From the NCBI GenBank assembly GCA_002163085.1, contig MAAJ01000011.1:148280-212279 (forward strand): a DNA stretch of 64,000 nt. Direction: 5' to 3'. Shown one piece after another: positions 47,027 to 58,433 of the stretch (position 1 is the first letter of the stretch; every line of letters starts with the position of its first letter). The translations under genes were made by a program, and so were the position numbers. The notes below the pieces were generated by a model. That model searched no databases. It was not told where the DNA came from and was given only the letters and a program-made list of their open reading frames with translations. The DNA is from Methylophaga sp. 42_25_T18 (GTDB lineage: Bacteria; Pseudomonadota; Gammaproteobacteria; Nitrosococcales; Methylophagaceae).

Positions 47027-48141
47027 GCCTGCTCTTCCTCTGAATACCCCACTAATTCCAAGCCAAAACCTGACAAGCCGGTTAGTTTTGTTGGTGTGCC
47101 CATAACGCGCATTTTTTTCACACCTAGATCAGACAAAATTTGTGCACCCACACCGAAAGTTCGTAAATCCCATGTTGATTTTGTTATTGGACTTACCGCA
47201 CCCAAATCCTGCTGTTGGTATTGGGCAATCTTTGTTGCTAATTGTTTACTTTGTTGCGGCTGACGCAAAACAACTAAAACACCGTTTCCTGCTTGTTGAA
47301 TTTGTGTCATTACTTTAGGTAACGGCCAATGACTAGGCTCGCGTGTCGCACCCAATAAGTCACTTAAAGGATCAGCCATATGCACACGCACCAACACTTC
47401 TTCTTCAGGATTTATGTCACCTACAACCATAGCCAAATGTACCTGACTATTTACCGTATCTTGAAAACTATATAACTGAAATTCACCATATTCAGTTGGC
47501 ATCGTACATTGAGACAATCGACTTACCGTCATTTCATTTTCTAAACGGTAGCTAATTAAATCAGCAATCGTGCCTATTTTGAGCTCATGTGTTTGGGCAA
47601 ATTTTTCTAAATCTGGACGGCGAGCCATGCTGCCATCTTCATTTAGAATTTCGACAATAACCGCAGAAGGGTCTTTACCTGCCAGTTGTGCTAAATCGCA
47701 GCCCGCTTCTGTGTGGCCTGCACGGGTTAATACCCCACCAGCTTGTGCTTTTAAAGGAAAAATATGTCCTGGTTGAACAAGGTCTTCTGGTTTGGCATTA
47801 GCCGTGACTGCAGCTTGAATAGTTAAGGCTCGATCTGCTGCAGAAATACCTGTGGTGACCCCTTCAGCAGCTTCAATTGAAATTGTGAAATTGGTTGCAT
47901 AGGCGGTCTGGTTATCCGAAACCATCAACGGTAATCGTAATTGTTTACAGCGTTCATCGGTCAGCGTGAGACAAATGAGCCCTCGACCAAAACGAGCCAT
48001 AAAATTAACGGCTTCAGCGGTGATACTTTCAGCCGCCATTACCAAGTCGCCCTCATTCTCACGATCTTCATCATCCATAATGATGACCATCTTACCTAGT
48101 CTCAAATCGTCGAGAATTTCAGCTGTTGTATTTAATTTCAT
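47023..48141 (-). CDS. ribB: 3,4-dihydroxy-2-butanone 4-phosphate synthase with degenerate GTP cyclohydrolase II-like domain (RibBX-like)
   Basis: 372 residues. The N-terminal DHBP synthase domain (~1-200) is intact: DDEDRENEGDLVMAAE, GVTTGISAADRA and RAGHTEAGCDLA. The C-terminal half has the GCHII framework, but the zinc site normally rich in cysteines is replaced: after VLVRVHMADPLSDLLGATREP there is no cysteine, and the expected catalytic segment is absent. It resembles the RibBX hybrids described in other gammaproteobacteria, with RibB activity only. A separate ribA would then be needed elsewhere. Part of the ribE-ribD gene run; TAATG-type overlap with ribE. Confidence 0.9.
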   Translation of the reverse strand: MKLNTTAEILDDLRLGKMVIIMDDEDRENEGDLVMAAESITAEAVNFMARFGRGLICLTLTDERCKQLRLPLMVSDNQTAYATNFTISIEAAEGVTTGISAADRALTIQAAVTANAKPEDLVQPGHIFPLKAQAGGVLTRAGHTEAGCDLAQLAGKDPSAVIVEILNEDGSMARRPDLEKFAQTHELKIGTIADLISYRLENEMTVSRLSQCTMPTEYGEFQLYSFQDTVNSQVHLAMVVGDINPEEEVLVRVHMADPLSDLLGATREPSHWPLPKVMTQIQQAGNGVLVVLRQPQQSKQLATKIAQYQQQDLGAVSPITKSTWDLRTFGVGAQILSDLGVKKMRVMGTPTKLTGLSGFGLELVGYSEEEQA

Positions 48142-48782
48142 TAGTTAATGAATCCATGTTTTAAGAGCGTATCTCGAGTGACACCTGTGTCAGTATTAGG
48201 TAATAAACGCTCCAAATAACGAGCGATCAAGTCGACCTCAAGGTTAACGTTACTTCCTATTTGATAGCGGCTAATGATTGTTTCCTGCATCGTATGAGGA
48301 ATTATATTCACTTCAAACCATTGCTCTCCAACCTTATTCACCGTCAGACTCACGCCATCAATACAGATAGAGCCTTTTTCAGCAATATAACGTTCTAGGC
48401 CCGTTGGAATTTCAATGCGAAATTGAGTCGAACGCGCTGATGCCTGCATCGAAATCACACTGCCAAGCCCATCAACATGTCCACTAACAAAATGGCCGCC
48501 CAGTCTCTCACCTACGGCTAATGCTTTTTCAAGATTAACTTCTGAGGCAGTTTTTATATTGCCAAGACTGGTGCGCTCAAGACTTTCACGTGAGACATCA
48601 AAACTTAAGATGGCCGCATCAATTTTAACAACCGTCAAACAGACGCCATTAATAGCGATGCTATCGCCTAAAGCAACGTCTGTGAGATCTAAGCTTTGTG
48701 TTGCCACCTGTAAGCTCAAGTCCCCACCTTTGGGTTGTACCGCTTCAATCTTACCAATTGCAGCAATAATGCCGGTAAACAT
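48141..48782 (-). CDS. ribE: Riboflavin synthase alpha subunit
   Basis: 213 residues. MFTGIIAAIGKIEAV start, two repeated lumazine-binding halves, GDSIAINGVCLTV and GSICIDGVSLTVNKV, each with a serine/threonine-rich pocket. Dismutates two 6,7-dimethyl-8-ribityllumazine molecules to riboflavin. Lies 17 bp after ribD and overlaps ribBX by one base. No ribH or nusB follows. Confidence 0.96.
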   Translation of the reverse strand: MFTGIIAAIGKIEAVQPKGGDLSLQVATQSLDLTDVALGDSIAINGVCLTVVKIDAAILSFDVSRESLERTSLGNIKTASEVNLEKALAVGERLGGHFVSGHVDGLGSVISMQASARSTQFRIEIPTGLERYIAEKGSICIDGVSLTVNKVGEQWFEVNIIPHTMQETIISRYQIGSNVNLEVDLIARYLERLLPNTDTGVTRDTLLKHGFIN

Positions 48783-48799
48783 ATCTCTAAAGATCCTCT

Positions 48800-49891
48800 C
48801 TATTGTGGTTTTGCAGTAATGCGCCAGTCTCGTCCAACCGCAGATATATCAGTTATCTGTAATTCAACGTTTTGCGCCATGGTTTTAATGTCAGGTAAAT
48901 GGAATAAACCATTGGCCCCATTACCCATTAATTTTGGTGCCATATAGATCACCAATTCATCAATCAACTGCTCTGATAACAAGGCACCATTTAACACTGG
49001 GCCGGCTTCAACCATCACTTCATTTATACCGTGAGCCGCTAAATTTGTCATTAATGCAGATAAATCAACTTGATTGTTTTCTGTCGGCAAGGTGATAATT
49101 TTTGCAGGTAACAATGTTGATGGATTTTCAACCGTCGTGGCAATTAACACTTTCCCCTTATTATCAAATAAACCGGCATTTATTGGCGTTCGTAATTGGC
49201 TGTCTACCACTACACGTAGCGGCTGTCTGACATTCATATTTGATGGGTACCAGTCTGCGCCATCAGGGCGAACAGTCAATGCCGGATCATCCGCTAATAC
49301 CGTGCTAATGCCGGTCAAAATCGCTGAGCTCCGCGCCCGTAATTTTTGCACATCAAGTCTGGCTTCTGGGCCAGTAATCCACTTGCTTTCACCAGTAGCC
49401 ATAGCCGTTCGACCATCTAGACTCATCGCAAGTTTACTACGTACATAAGGTCGCTTAGTTCGCATGCGCTTACAAAAACCAGGATTGATGTCTTCTGCCT
49501 GTTGCTCAAGCATGCCTACGATGACTTCAATACCTGCTTCTTCTAATCTGGCAATTCCGGTCCCTGCTACCACTGGATTAGGATCAGTCATCGCAACAAA
49601 AATACGCTTGATACCAGCTTTAATTAATGAGTCGGCACACGGTGGTGTACGACCAAAATGACTGCAGGGTTCCAAAGTCACATAACAATCTGCACCCTTT
49701 GCTTGTTTTCCAGCAGCGGATAAGGCATTAACTTCGGCGTGAGCTTCGCCTGCTCGTTGGTGCCAGCCCTCACCAACAATCTTGCCACCATTAACAATGA
49801 CACAGCCTACCCGGGGATTGGGGCACGTTGTAAAAAGACCGCGTTCTGCTAATTGCAAAGCACGAGCCATATAACGTTCGTGATCAGACAT
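48800..49891 (-). CDS. ribD: Bifunctional diaminohydroxyphosphoribosylaminopyrimidine deaminase / reductase
   Basis: 363 residues from the ATG at 49891 (MSDHERYMARALQLAERG), two bases after the stop of the small CxxC gene; an in-frame ATG at 49930 with GGAG upstream would add 13 non-homologous residues and overlap that gene. Deaminase zinc site HAEVNAL and PCSHFGRTPPCADSL; reductase domain from ~150 (VRSKLAMSLDGRTAMATGESKWITG). Two steps of riboflavin synthesis. Confidence 0.95.
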   Translation of the reverse strand: MSDHERYMARALQLAERGLFTTCPNPRVGCVIVNGGKIVGEGWHQRAGEAHAEVNALSAAGKQAKGADCYVTLEPCSHFGRTPPCADSLIKAGIKRIFVAMTDPNPVVAGTGIARLEEAGIEVIVGMLEQQAEDINPGFCKRMRTKRPYVRSKLAMSLDGRTAMATGESKWITGPEARLDVQKLRARSSAILTGISTVLADDPALTVRPDGADWYPSNMNVRQPLRVVVDSQLRTPINAGLFDNKGKVLIATTVENPSTLLPAKIITLPTENNQVDLSALMTNLAAHGINEVMVEAGPVLNGALLSEQLIDELVIYMAPKLMGNGANGLFHLPDIKTMAQNVELQITDISAVGRDWRITAKPQ

Positions 49892-49893
49892 GG

Positions 49894-50115
49894 TTAAGTA
49901 TCGTTTTGACGACTCCTGCAGCGTGGGCATACGTGTGCTCCATCTTCATGCATCCAATCTAATTGCAGCGCGTCATCTAAAGATCCTTCAAACCAAGATC
50001 GACCATCCGTAACACGTCGGCCTTCTGTATCACCACGCTGAGTACTTCTTTTTTGTTCAATATAACGAATTCCCTGAGGGTTGCATATATCACAAAAGAT
50101 AATCACTCTAAGCAT
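49894..50115 (-). CDS. Small two-CxxC protein between nrdR and ribD
   Basis: 73 residues, not recognised by name. CDIC near the N-terminus (residues 8-11) and CPRC near the C-terminus form a likely zinc ribbon or metal site, with EGRRVTDGRSWFEGS between. AAGGA sits seven to eight bases before the ATG. It is five bases downstream of nrdR and two bases upstream of the ribD start, so it is probably a real cotranscribed gene. Confidence 0.7.
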   Translation of the reverse strand: MLRVIIFCDICNPQGIRYIEQKRSTQRGDTEGRRVTDGRSWFEGSLDDALQLDWMHEDGAHVCPRCRSRQNDT

Positions 50116-50119
50116 GTTA

Positions 50120-50593
50120 TTAATCCTTGGTTATTGCTTCTGACGAACTTTCCATTCGCTCAATTTCTTCACGAAAGGCATTTACATCTTGGAAACTGCG
50201 ATATACAGAGGCAAATCGTACATAGGCTACTTCATCTAATTCACGCAAAGCATCCATGACCCAATCGCCTACTAAGCGACTCTCAACCTCACGTTCGCCA
50301 GTGGCACGCAAACGATGAATGATGCCTTTTACTGCCGTATCAACGGCATCAATACTGACCGGCCTTTTTTCTAAGGCACGTACAAAACCTGCTCGTAATT
50401 TGTCTTCATCAAACAATGCACGAGATTGATCCCGTTTGATCAACCTCGGCAAAGTCAGTTCTGCAGTTTCATAAGTAGTGAACCGTTCATTACATTCACT
50501 GCACATGCGTCGACGTCGAATCGCATCACCTTCAGCAGAAAGCCGCGAGTCGATTACTTTGGAGTCATCAGCACCACAAAATGGGCAACGCAT
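50120..50593 (-). CDS. nrdR: Transcriptional repressor NrdR
   Basis: 157 residues. N-terminal zinc ribbon [17 protein letters not shown] ... [12 protein letters not shown], then the ATP-cone domain ([28 protein letters not shown]). Represses ribonucleotide reductase genes in response to ATP/dATP. Standard place upstream of ribD and downstream of glyA. Confidence 0.97.
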   Translation of the reverse strand: MRCPFCGADDSKVIDSRLSAEGDAIRRRRMCSECNERFTTYETAELTLPRLIKRDQSRALFDEDKLRAGFVRALEKRPVSIDAVDTAVKGIIHRLRATGEREVESRLVGDWVMDALRELDEVAYVRFASVYRSFQDVNAFREEIERMESSSEAITKD

Positions 50594-50606
50594 TGTTTAT
50601 TTCAAC

Positions 50607-51860
50607 CTATGAATAAACAGGTAAACGTTGGCACACGGCCAACACTTTAGCTTTAACGTCATTCATCACAGTCGCATCACCTTGGCTATCAATCACGTCA
50701 CACATCCATGTAGCAAGATCTGTACATTCTTGTTCCATAAAGCCACGTGTTGTCACAGCAGGGGTACCAACACGAATACCTGAAGTAACAAAGGGTGATT
50801 GCGGATCATTAGGTACCGCATTTTTATTCACGGTGATATTAGAATCGCCCAACCAAGCATCCACTTCCTTACCTGTTAAACCTGCTTCGATAAAGCTTAC
50901 TAAAAACAGGTGATCGTCTGTGCCTTTAGAAACTACATCATAACCACGTGCTAGAAAAACAGTGGCCATTGCACGTGCATTTTCAACAACTTGTTTCTGG
51001 TAGGTTTGGAACTCAGGTAACATCGCTTCTTTGAACGCAACCGCTTTAGCTGCAATCACATGCATCAATGGGCCGCCTTGGAAACCAGGGAATACCGCAG
51101 AGTTTAATTTCTTCTCAATCTCAGCATTCGCTTTAGCCAAAATCAAACCACCACGAGGGCCTCGTAATGTTTTATGTGTTGTTGTCGTGGTGACGTGAGC
51201 AATGTTCACTGGGCTAGGATAGACGCCTGCTGCCACTAAACCAGCGACATGCGCCATATCTACTAATAAATAAGCACCAATAGAATCAGCGATATCACGG
51301 AAACGCTGCCAATCAACAATACGTGAGTAAGCAGAGAAACCAGCTACGACCATCTTAGGTTTATGCTCGTTAGCTAAACGTTCCACTTCATCATAATCAA
51401 TTTCACCCGTTTCAGTGTTTATGCCATATGAAACAGAATTATAAATTTTACCTGAAGCACTGACTTTAGAACCGTGAGTTAAGTGACCACCGTGTGCCAA
51501 GCTCATGCCGAGAATAGTATCGCCGGGTTGTAACAAAGCTAAATATACAGCTGCATTTGCTTGTGAACCAGAATGCGGTTGCACATTGGCATAATCTGCA
51601 CCAAATAATTCTTTGGCTCGATCGATGGCTAATGTTTCCGCTTTATCTACATGTTCACAGCCACCGTAATAACGTTTACCAGGGTAACCTTCTGCATACT
51701 TATTAGTTAAAGAAGAGCCTTGCGCTTCCATAACACGTGGACTGGCATAGTTTTCTGAAGCAATCAGTTCAATATGATCTTCTTGACGTTGGTTTTCTGC
51801 TTCAATCGCTTGTAGAAGCTCATCATCAAAACCAGCAATGGCCATGTTTTTCTTGTACAC
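50607..51860 (-). CDS. glyA: Serine hydroxymethyltransferase
   Basis: 417 residues from a GTG at 51860 with GGGGAAG upstream; its N-terminus [16 protein letters not shown] aligns with E. coli GlyA's start, so the inner ATG at 51845 is less likely. [21 protein letters not shown], the PLP lysine in [14 protein letters not shown], and a normal C-terminus. Supplies glycine and methylene-tetrahydrofolate. A hairpin with a T-run on the opposite strand lies in the leader region. Confidence 0.97.
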   Translation of the reverse strand: MYKKNMAIAGFDDELLQAIEAENQRQEDHIELIASENYASPRVMEAQGSSLTNKYAEGYPGKRYYGGCEHVDKAETLAIDRAKELFGADYANVQPHSGSQANAAVYLALLQPGDTILGMSLAHGGHLTHGSKVSASGKIYNSVSYGINTETGEIDYDEVERLANEHKPKMVVAGFSAYSRIVDWQRFRDIADSIGAYLLVDMAHVAGLVAAGVYPSPVNIAHVTTTTTHKTLRGPRGGLILAKANAEIEKKLNSAVFPGFQGGPLMHVIAAKAVAFKEAMLPEFQTYQKQVVENARAMATVFLARGYDVVSKGTDDHLFLVSFIEAGLTGKEVDAWLGDSNITVNKNAVPNDPQSPFVTSGIRVGTPAVTTRGFMEQECTDLATWMCDVIDSQGDATVMNDVKAKVLAVCQRLPVYS

Positions 51861-51904
51861 AGTCTTCCCCTGTTTCTACTGTAAAATAAGGGCATATTCT
51901 ATAT

Positions 51905-51942
51905 CACTACGTCATAAGCTTCTATGGCATAGTGCTTTTTTT
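51905..51942 (+). terminator. Terminator-like hairpin in the glyA/dehydrogenase divergent region
   Basis: Twelve-base arms (51905-51916 and 51923-51934) with one mismatch and one G-T pair, 6-nt loop, followed by seven T residues (51936-51942) on the plus strand. It ends 27 bp before the ATG at 51970. It could stop antisense transcripts leaving glyA or act as an attenuator in the dehydrogenase leader. Confidence 0.65.
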
Positions 51943-51969
51943 ATTGACACAAAATGGAATCAATAGACC

Positions 51970-52830
51970 ATGAAAATAACATTATTAGGTACAGGCTTAA
52001 TGGGGCAGGCTTTAGTTGAGCATTTACTTAATGAAAATCAACAAATAACAGTATTTAATCGTAGTGTTGAAAAAACATCAAAATTAGTTGAATTAGGCGC
52101 CAATGCTGCCTCAACTGCGCAAGATGCGCTTGAGGCCAGTGATTTTTGCATCTTAATGTTAAGTGATGCCGATGCTATAAACCAAGTAATTGATAGCATT
52201 GCAGATGAAACGTTTCATAACAAAATCATTATTCAAATGGGTACTATCGCGCCAGAAGAATCTCGACAGTTAGCTAAGCGAATCGGTGAAGCTGGAGGGC
52301 GCTATTTAGAATGTCCTGTTTTAGGCAGTTTGCCTGAAGCTAAAACGGGTACCTTAATCTTGATGGCGGCAGGTAATAAAGCGGATTATCAAACGGCATT
52401 ACCTTTATTACAACTCATTGGTAAAGATCCTCAATACATCGGTAATACAGGCCAAGGTGCTACCGTCAAACTAGCCATGAACCAATTAATCGCAGGTTTA
52501 ACCTCTAGTTTTGCTTTAAGCCTAGCTTTAGTCGAAAAAGAAGGCATTCAAACTGAACAATTTATGAAAATAGTGCGTGGCAGTGCCTTATACGCACCCA
52601 CTTTTGATAAAAAACTCGATCGCATGTTAAATAGAAATTTTGCCAACCCTAACTTTCCAACGAAACATTTGGCCAAAGATACTCAGCTATTCTTAAAAGT
52701 GGCAAATGAACTTGGTCTAGAGACTTGTGCATTGGAAGGAATAAGTCGACTATTAGAGATAACCTTATCACAAGGACTTGCGAATACTGATTATTCAGCA
52801 CTGTTTTCAGCTGTGATAGAAAAGCATTAA
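51970..52830 (+). CDS. Beta-hydroxyacid dehydrogenase-like NAD(P)-dependent oxidoreductase
   Basis: 286 residues. Rossmann motif ITLLGTGLMGQALVEHLL, LECPVLGSLPEAKTGTL in the substrate region, and VKLAMNQLIAGLTSSFALSLAL with the probable catalytic lysine. Family includes 3-hydroxyisobutyrate dehydrogenase, glyoxylate reductase and imine reductases; the exact substrate is unknown. Transcribed divergently from glyA. Confidence 0.88.
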   Translation: MKITLLGTGLMGQALVEHLLNENQQITVFNRSVEKTSKLVELGANAASTAQDALEASDFCILMLSDADAINQVIDSIADETFHNKIIIQMGTIAPEESRQLAKRIGEAGGRYLECPVLGSLPEAKTGTLILMAAGNKADYQTALPLLQLIGKDPQYIGNTGQGATVKLAMNQLIAGLTSSFALSLALVEKEGIQTEQFMKIVRGSALYAPTFDKKLDRMLNRNFANPNFPTKHLAKDTQLFLKVANELGLETCALEGISRLLEITLSQGLANTDYSALFSAVIEKH

Positions 52831-52900
52831 TGCAACACTCAATGTAATCTAGATATATCAAAAATTTAAGTATCTAACGATGCATACCGAGGAACTTGAA

Positions 52901-54718
52901 ATGGAATCACTCTTTAATTCAACGGGGTTCATGCCACATGGCATGTGTTTTCAATGGCGTGAAGATATTCTTTTTACCCACGTCATTTCCGACCTTGCCA
53001 TTGGCTTAGCCTATTTTGCTGTAGCAGCAGGATTACTTTACTTTTTCTTGAACCGAGATGATATACCCTATAAAAAGTTTGTCATTCCGTTTGGAATATT
53101 GATCTTTGTCGCGTGTGGTAGCACTCATTTCTTTAGTATCTGGACTATCTGGACCCCCGATTTTGGAACTCAAGCGGTCATTAAGGCCGTAACAGGCATT
53201 GTGTCTGTTGCCACAGCAATTATCCTTTGGTATCTCATGCCGCAAATTATTGCCTTACCTAGCCCCAAACTACTAAGAACAAAAAATCAAGAGCTTGAAT
53301 ACGAAATTAGTCAACGCAAGATTGCGGAAGCAAGAATACAACAACTCAACGATGTGCTTGAACAAAAGGTCAAAGATCGTTCACTGCAACTCATCTACCA
53401 GGCGAACCATGACGATCTTACCGGCCTGATTAACCGTCGCGAATTTGAACGCCGTGCCGAGTGGTTGCTTGCCACTATGAAACATGGCTCTGCAGATCAT
53501 ACGCTGTGTTATCTGGATCTCGATCAATTCAAAGTAGTGAATGATAGCTATGGCCATGTCGCCGGCGATGAACTGTTACGCCAAGTTACTTCAGTACTAA
53601 AAGCATCAATGCGCCAACGCGATACACTCGCACGCTTAGGTGGGGATGAATTTGGCATGTTGATGGAAAATACATCACTTAACGACTCATTCCAAATCGC
53701 CACATCTATTCAAAAAGCGATACAAAATCACCAGTTTTCATGGGGTGAACACAACCTCAAGATTAGCGTCAGTATGGGGCTAGTGCCCATGCAAATCACC
53801 ACGGTCAATCTAGCAGAATTATTAAGCGCTGCTGATGTCGCTTGTTATATGGCTAAAGATAAGGGACGTAATCGTATCCAGGTGCATCATCCTGAAAATG
53901 AAGAACTCAGTAAGCGCCACGGTGAAATGTTATGGATAACACGAATCAATCAAGCCCTTGAAAACAATCAGTTCTGTCTTTACGCCCAAGAAATAACACC
54001 TCTCAAGGCTGGTGGGAAATTGCACTATGAGTTCCTGATCAGGTTGAGAGGTGACAAAGGGAACATCATTGCACCAGACGCATTCTTGCCAGCAGCTGAA
54101 CGTTATGACTTGATGCCAAAAATAGATCACTGGGTGATTGATACCAGCTTGGAATTATTGAAAAAATCGCCGTTATTTTTGCAAAGTGTCGGCTATTGCT
54201 CGATCAACCTTTCGGGGCAATCATTAGCCGATGAAGATTTCCAAGACTCGGTCATTCACCAATTAATGAGTTGTGAGCTTCCATTAGATAAAATCTGTTT
54301 TGAAATCACTGAAACGGCAGCCATTAGAAACTTGAGTATGGCCCTCAAGTTCATCTCTGTACTGAAAGGGCTGGGCTGTCATTTTGCCTTGGATGACTTT
54401 GGCAGTGGGCTGTCCTCATTTGCATATTTAAAAAATCTACCGGTAGATTATCTGAAAATTGATGGTATTTTTGTCAAAGATATGGACAACGAGCCAATTG
54501 ATTATTCCATGGTGAAATCAATTAACGATATTGGCCACGTGATGGGAATGAAGACTATTGCTGAGTATGTAGAGAACGACAAGATCAAAAAAATGTTGAC
54601 CGTAATTGGCGTTGATTATGGTCAGGGCTATGGCATTAGCAAACCGCAACCACTTGATGCATTAATTGCTCAGTCAGACAATGTGGTTTCTATCAGAAAC
54701 TCACAGAAAGATGACTAA
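52901..54718 (+). CDS. GGDEF-EAL cyclic-di-GMP protein with ethylene-receptor-like transmembrane sensor
   Basis: 605 residues from the ATG at 52901, chosen because GAGGAA lies six bases upstream; an ATG at 52880 would add seven. N-terminal three-helix membrane domain ~25-115: FQWREDILFTHVISDLAIG, LIFVACGSTHFFSIWTIW and KAVTGIVSVATAIILW. This resembles the ethylene-binding domain of plant ETR1: Asp31, Tyr38, Cys72 and His76 match the spacing of ETR1 Asp25/Tyr32 and the copper ligands Cys65/His69. A coiled linker, GGDEF (GGDEF 247-251, inhibition-site RQRD 238-241) and EAL (EFL 377-379, DDFG 498-501, Lys519, Glu555) follow. Both enzymatic sites look intact; net activity is unknown. Confidence 0.9.
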   Translation: MESLFNSTGFMPHGMCFQWREDILFTHVISDLAIGLAYFAVAAGLLYFFLNRDDIPYKKFVIPFGILIFVACGSTHFFSIWTIWTPDFGTQAVIKAVTGIVSVATAIILWYLMPQIIALPSPKLLRTKNQELEYEISQRKIAEARIQQLNDVLEQKVKDRSLQLIYQANHDDLTGLINRREFERRAEWLLATMKHGSADHTLCYLDLDQFKVVNDSYGHVAGDELLRQVTSVLKASMRQRDTLARLGGDEFGMLMENTSLNDSFQIATSIQKAIQNHQFSWGEHNLKISVSMGLVPMQITTVNLAELLSAADVACYMAKDKGRNRIQVHHPENEELSKRHGEMLWITRINQALENNQFCLYAQEITPLKAGGKLHYEFLIRLRGDKGNIIAPDAFLPAAERYDLMPKIDHWVIDTSLELLKKSPLFLQSVGYCSINLSGQSLADEDFQDSVIHQLMSCELPLDKICFEITETAAIRNLSMALKFISVLKGLGCHFALDDFGSGLSSFAYLKNLPVDYLKIDGIFVKDMDNEPIDYSMVKSINDIGHVMGMKTIAEYVENDKIKKMLTVIGVDYGQGYGISKPQPLDALIAQSDNVVSIRNSQKDD

Positions 54719-54777
54719 CAATCATAATTCAGCCAAAAAAAATAACCATTGAAGAATATGCTTTAATCGTCAGCTAT

Positions 54778-54818
54778 AAAAAAACCGAGCTATGTGTGAT
54801 GCAGCTCGGTTTTTTTTC
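54778..54818. terminator. Bidirectional terminator between GGDEF-EAL gene and purA
   Basis: A-run, CCGAGCT/AGCTCGG stem (54785-54791 with 54803-54809), 11-nt loop, then T8. It lies between convergent stop codons and fits as terminator for both. Confidence 0.9.
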
Positions 54819-54866
54819 AACCACTTAACTCAGCGTCGCGACTAACGCGAAGCTGATTTATTATAA

Positions 54867-57364
<2,498 letters not shown>

Positions 57365-57368
57365 CTTA

Positions 57369-57566
57369 TCAATTTATCCAATAAAGTAGCACTACGCCGA
57401 AGATCATACTAAACAAGCCAATCATGCGTAGGTGTTGATCTTTCATGCTCGCCATCTGTAATAAAGCACGTCTGAATACCGTAGGGTTGATAAAAGGCAT
57501 AATGCCTTCAATAACTAACATTAACGCGGTGGCAATCCATAAGCTATGTATCAGCTCAAGCGACAC
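57369..57566 (-). CDS. DUF2065 small membrane protein
   Basis: 65 residues, two TM segments (LIHSLWIATALMLVIEGIMPFINP and RMIGLFSMIFGVVLLYWIN). Matches the DUF2065/YjeT type protein found after hflC in many gammaproteobacteria. Two bases after hflC, four bases before hisZ; function unknown. Confidence 0.93.
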   Translation of the reverse strand: MSLELIHSLWIATALMLVIEGIMPFINPTVFRRALLQMASMKDQHLRMIGLFSMIFGVVLLYWIN

Positions 57567-57568
57567 TT

Positions 57569-58432
57569 TTATTGTTGTGGGTCACTGAATAAACTAAAGA
57601 AGTCACCTTTAGGTTCTATCACCAACATATCGTCACCAGTAAATACGTTTTTATAAGCGGTTAAACGACGGTACAAAGAATAAAAATCTTTATTCTGTCC
57701 ATAGGCCTCGGCATAAGTTTCTGTCGCTAAAGCATCACCGTTACCGCGTAACTCTTCAGCTTGGCGGTTTGAGTCTGCAATAATAATTGTGCTTTGACGA
57801 TCGGCATCTGAACGAATTTTTTCAGCTTCTTCAGCACCTTCAGCCCTTGTTTCTTTTGCGATACGTTCACGTTCAGAGTTCATTCGAGCAAATACACGCG
57901 CATTAATTTCACTAATGAAATCAATCCGTTTAACCCGTACATTAACAAGTTCAATACCGAATGCTTTCACTGCTTCATTGGTGTTACTTAAAATATCAGA
58001 CACCATCGCCGTGCGGTCACCAGCCACCACATCTTGTACTGAACGGTTAGCAAACTCATCACGTAAGGCATTATTAACAATATTAAAGATACGTGACGTT
58101 GCACGAGCTCTATCACCACCCATAGCGGTATAATATATAGCTACGTCTTTAATTTTCCATAAAATAAATGAATCAACCAGTAGCGTTTCTTTATCACGGG
58201 TAATGTACCGTTCAGGTTTTACGTCTACCGTTAAAACTCGCGCATCAAAACGTTTTATGTCTTCGATAAAAGGTACTTTAAAATGTATACCAGGCTGATA
58301 ATCGGCACGTTCAATTTGTCCTAAATGCAACACCAACGCACGTTCACGCTGATCAACATAAAAAACTGACATGTAAAGTACCACAAAAACTAGCAGTGCT
58401 GAGAAAAACACTAAATTCATACGTGTAGACAT
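57569..58432 (-). CDS. hflC: FtsH-modulating membrane protein HflC
   Basis: 287 residues from the ATG at 58432, where GGAGGA is well placed; an in-frame ATG at 58459 would overlap hflK. Single N-terminal TM segment, then the SPFH/stomatin-prohibitin domain (DQRERALVLHLGQIERADYQPGIHFKVPF) and a coiled coil with EERIAKETRAEGAEEAEKIRSDADRQ-like repeats. With HflK it forms a membrane complex around FtsH. One base after the hflK stop. Confidence 0.96.
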   Translation of the reverse strand: MSTRMNLVFFSALLVFVVLYMSVFYVDQRERALVLHLGQIERADYQPGIHFKVPFIEDIKRFDARVLTVDVKPERYITRDKETLLVDSFILWKIKDVAIYYTAMGGDRARATSRIFNIVNNALRDEFANRSVQDVVAGDRTAMVSDILSNTNEAVKAFGIELVNVRVKRIDFISEINARVFARMNSERERIAKETRAEGAEEAEKIRSDADRQSTIIIADSNRQAEELRGNGDALATETYAEAYGQNKDFYSLYRRLTAYKNVFTGDDMLVIEPKGDFFSLFSDPQQ

Positions 58433-58433
58433 C

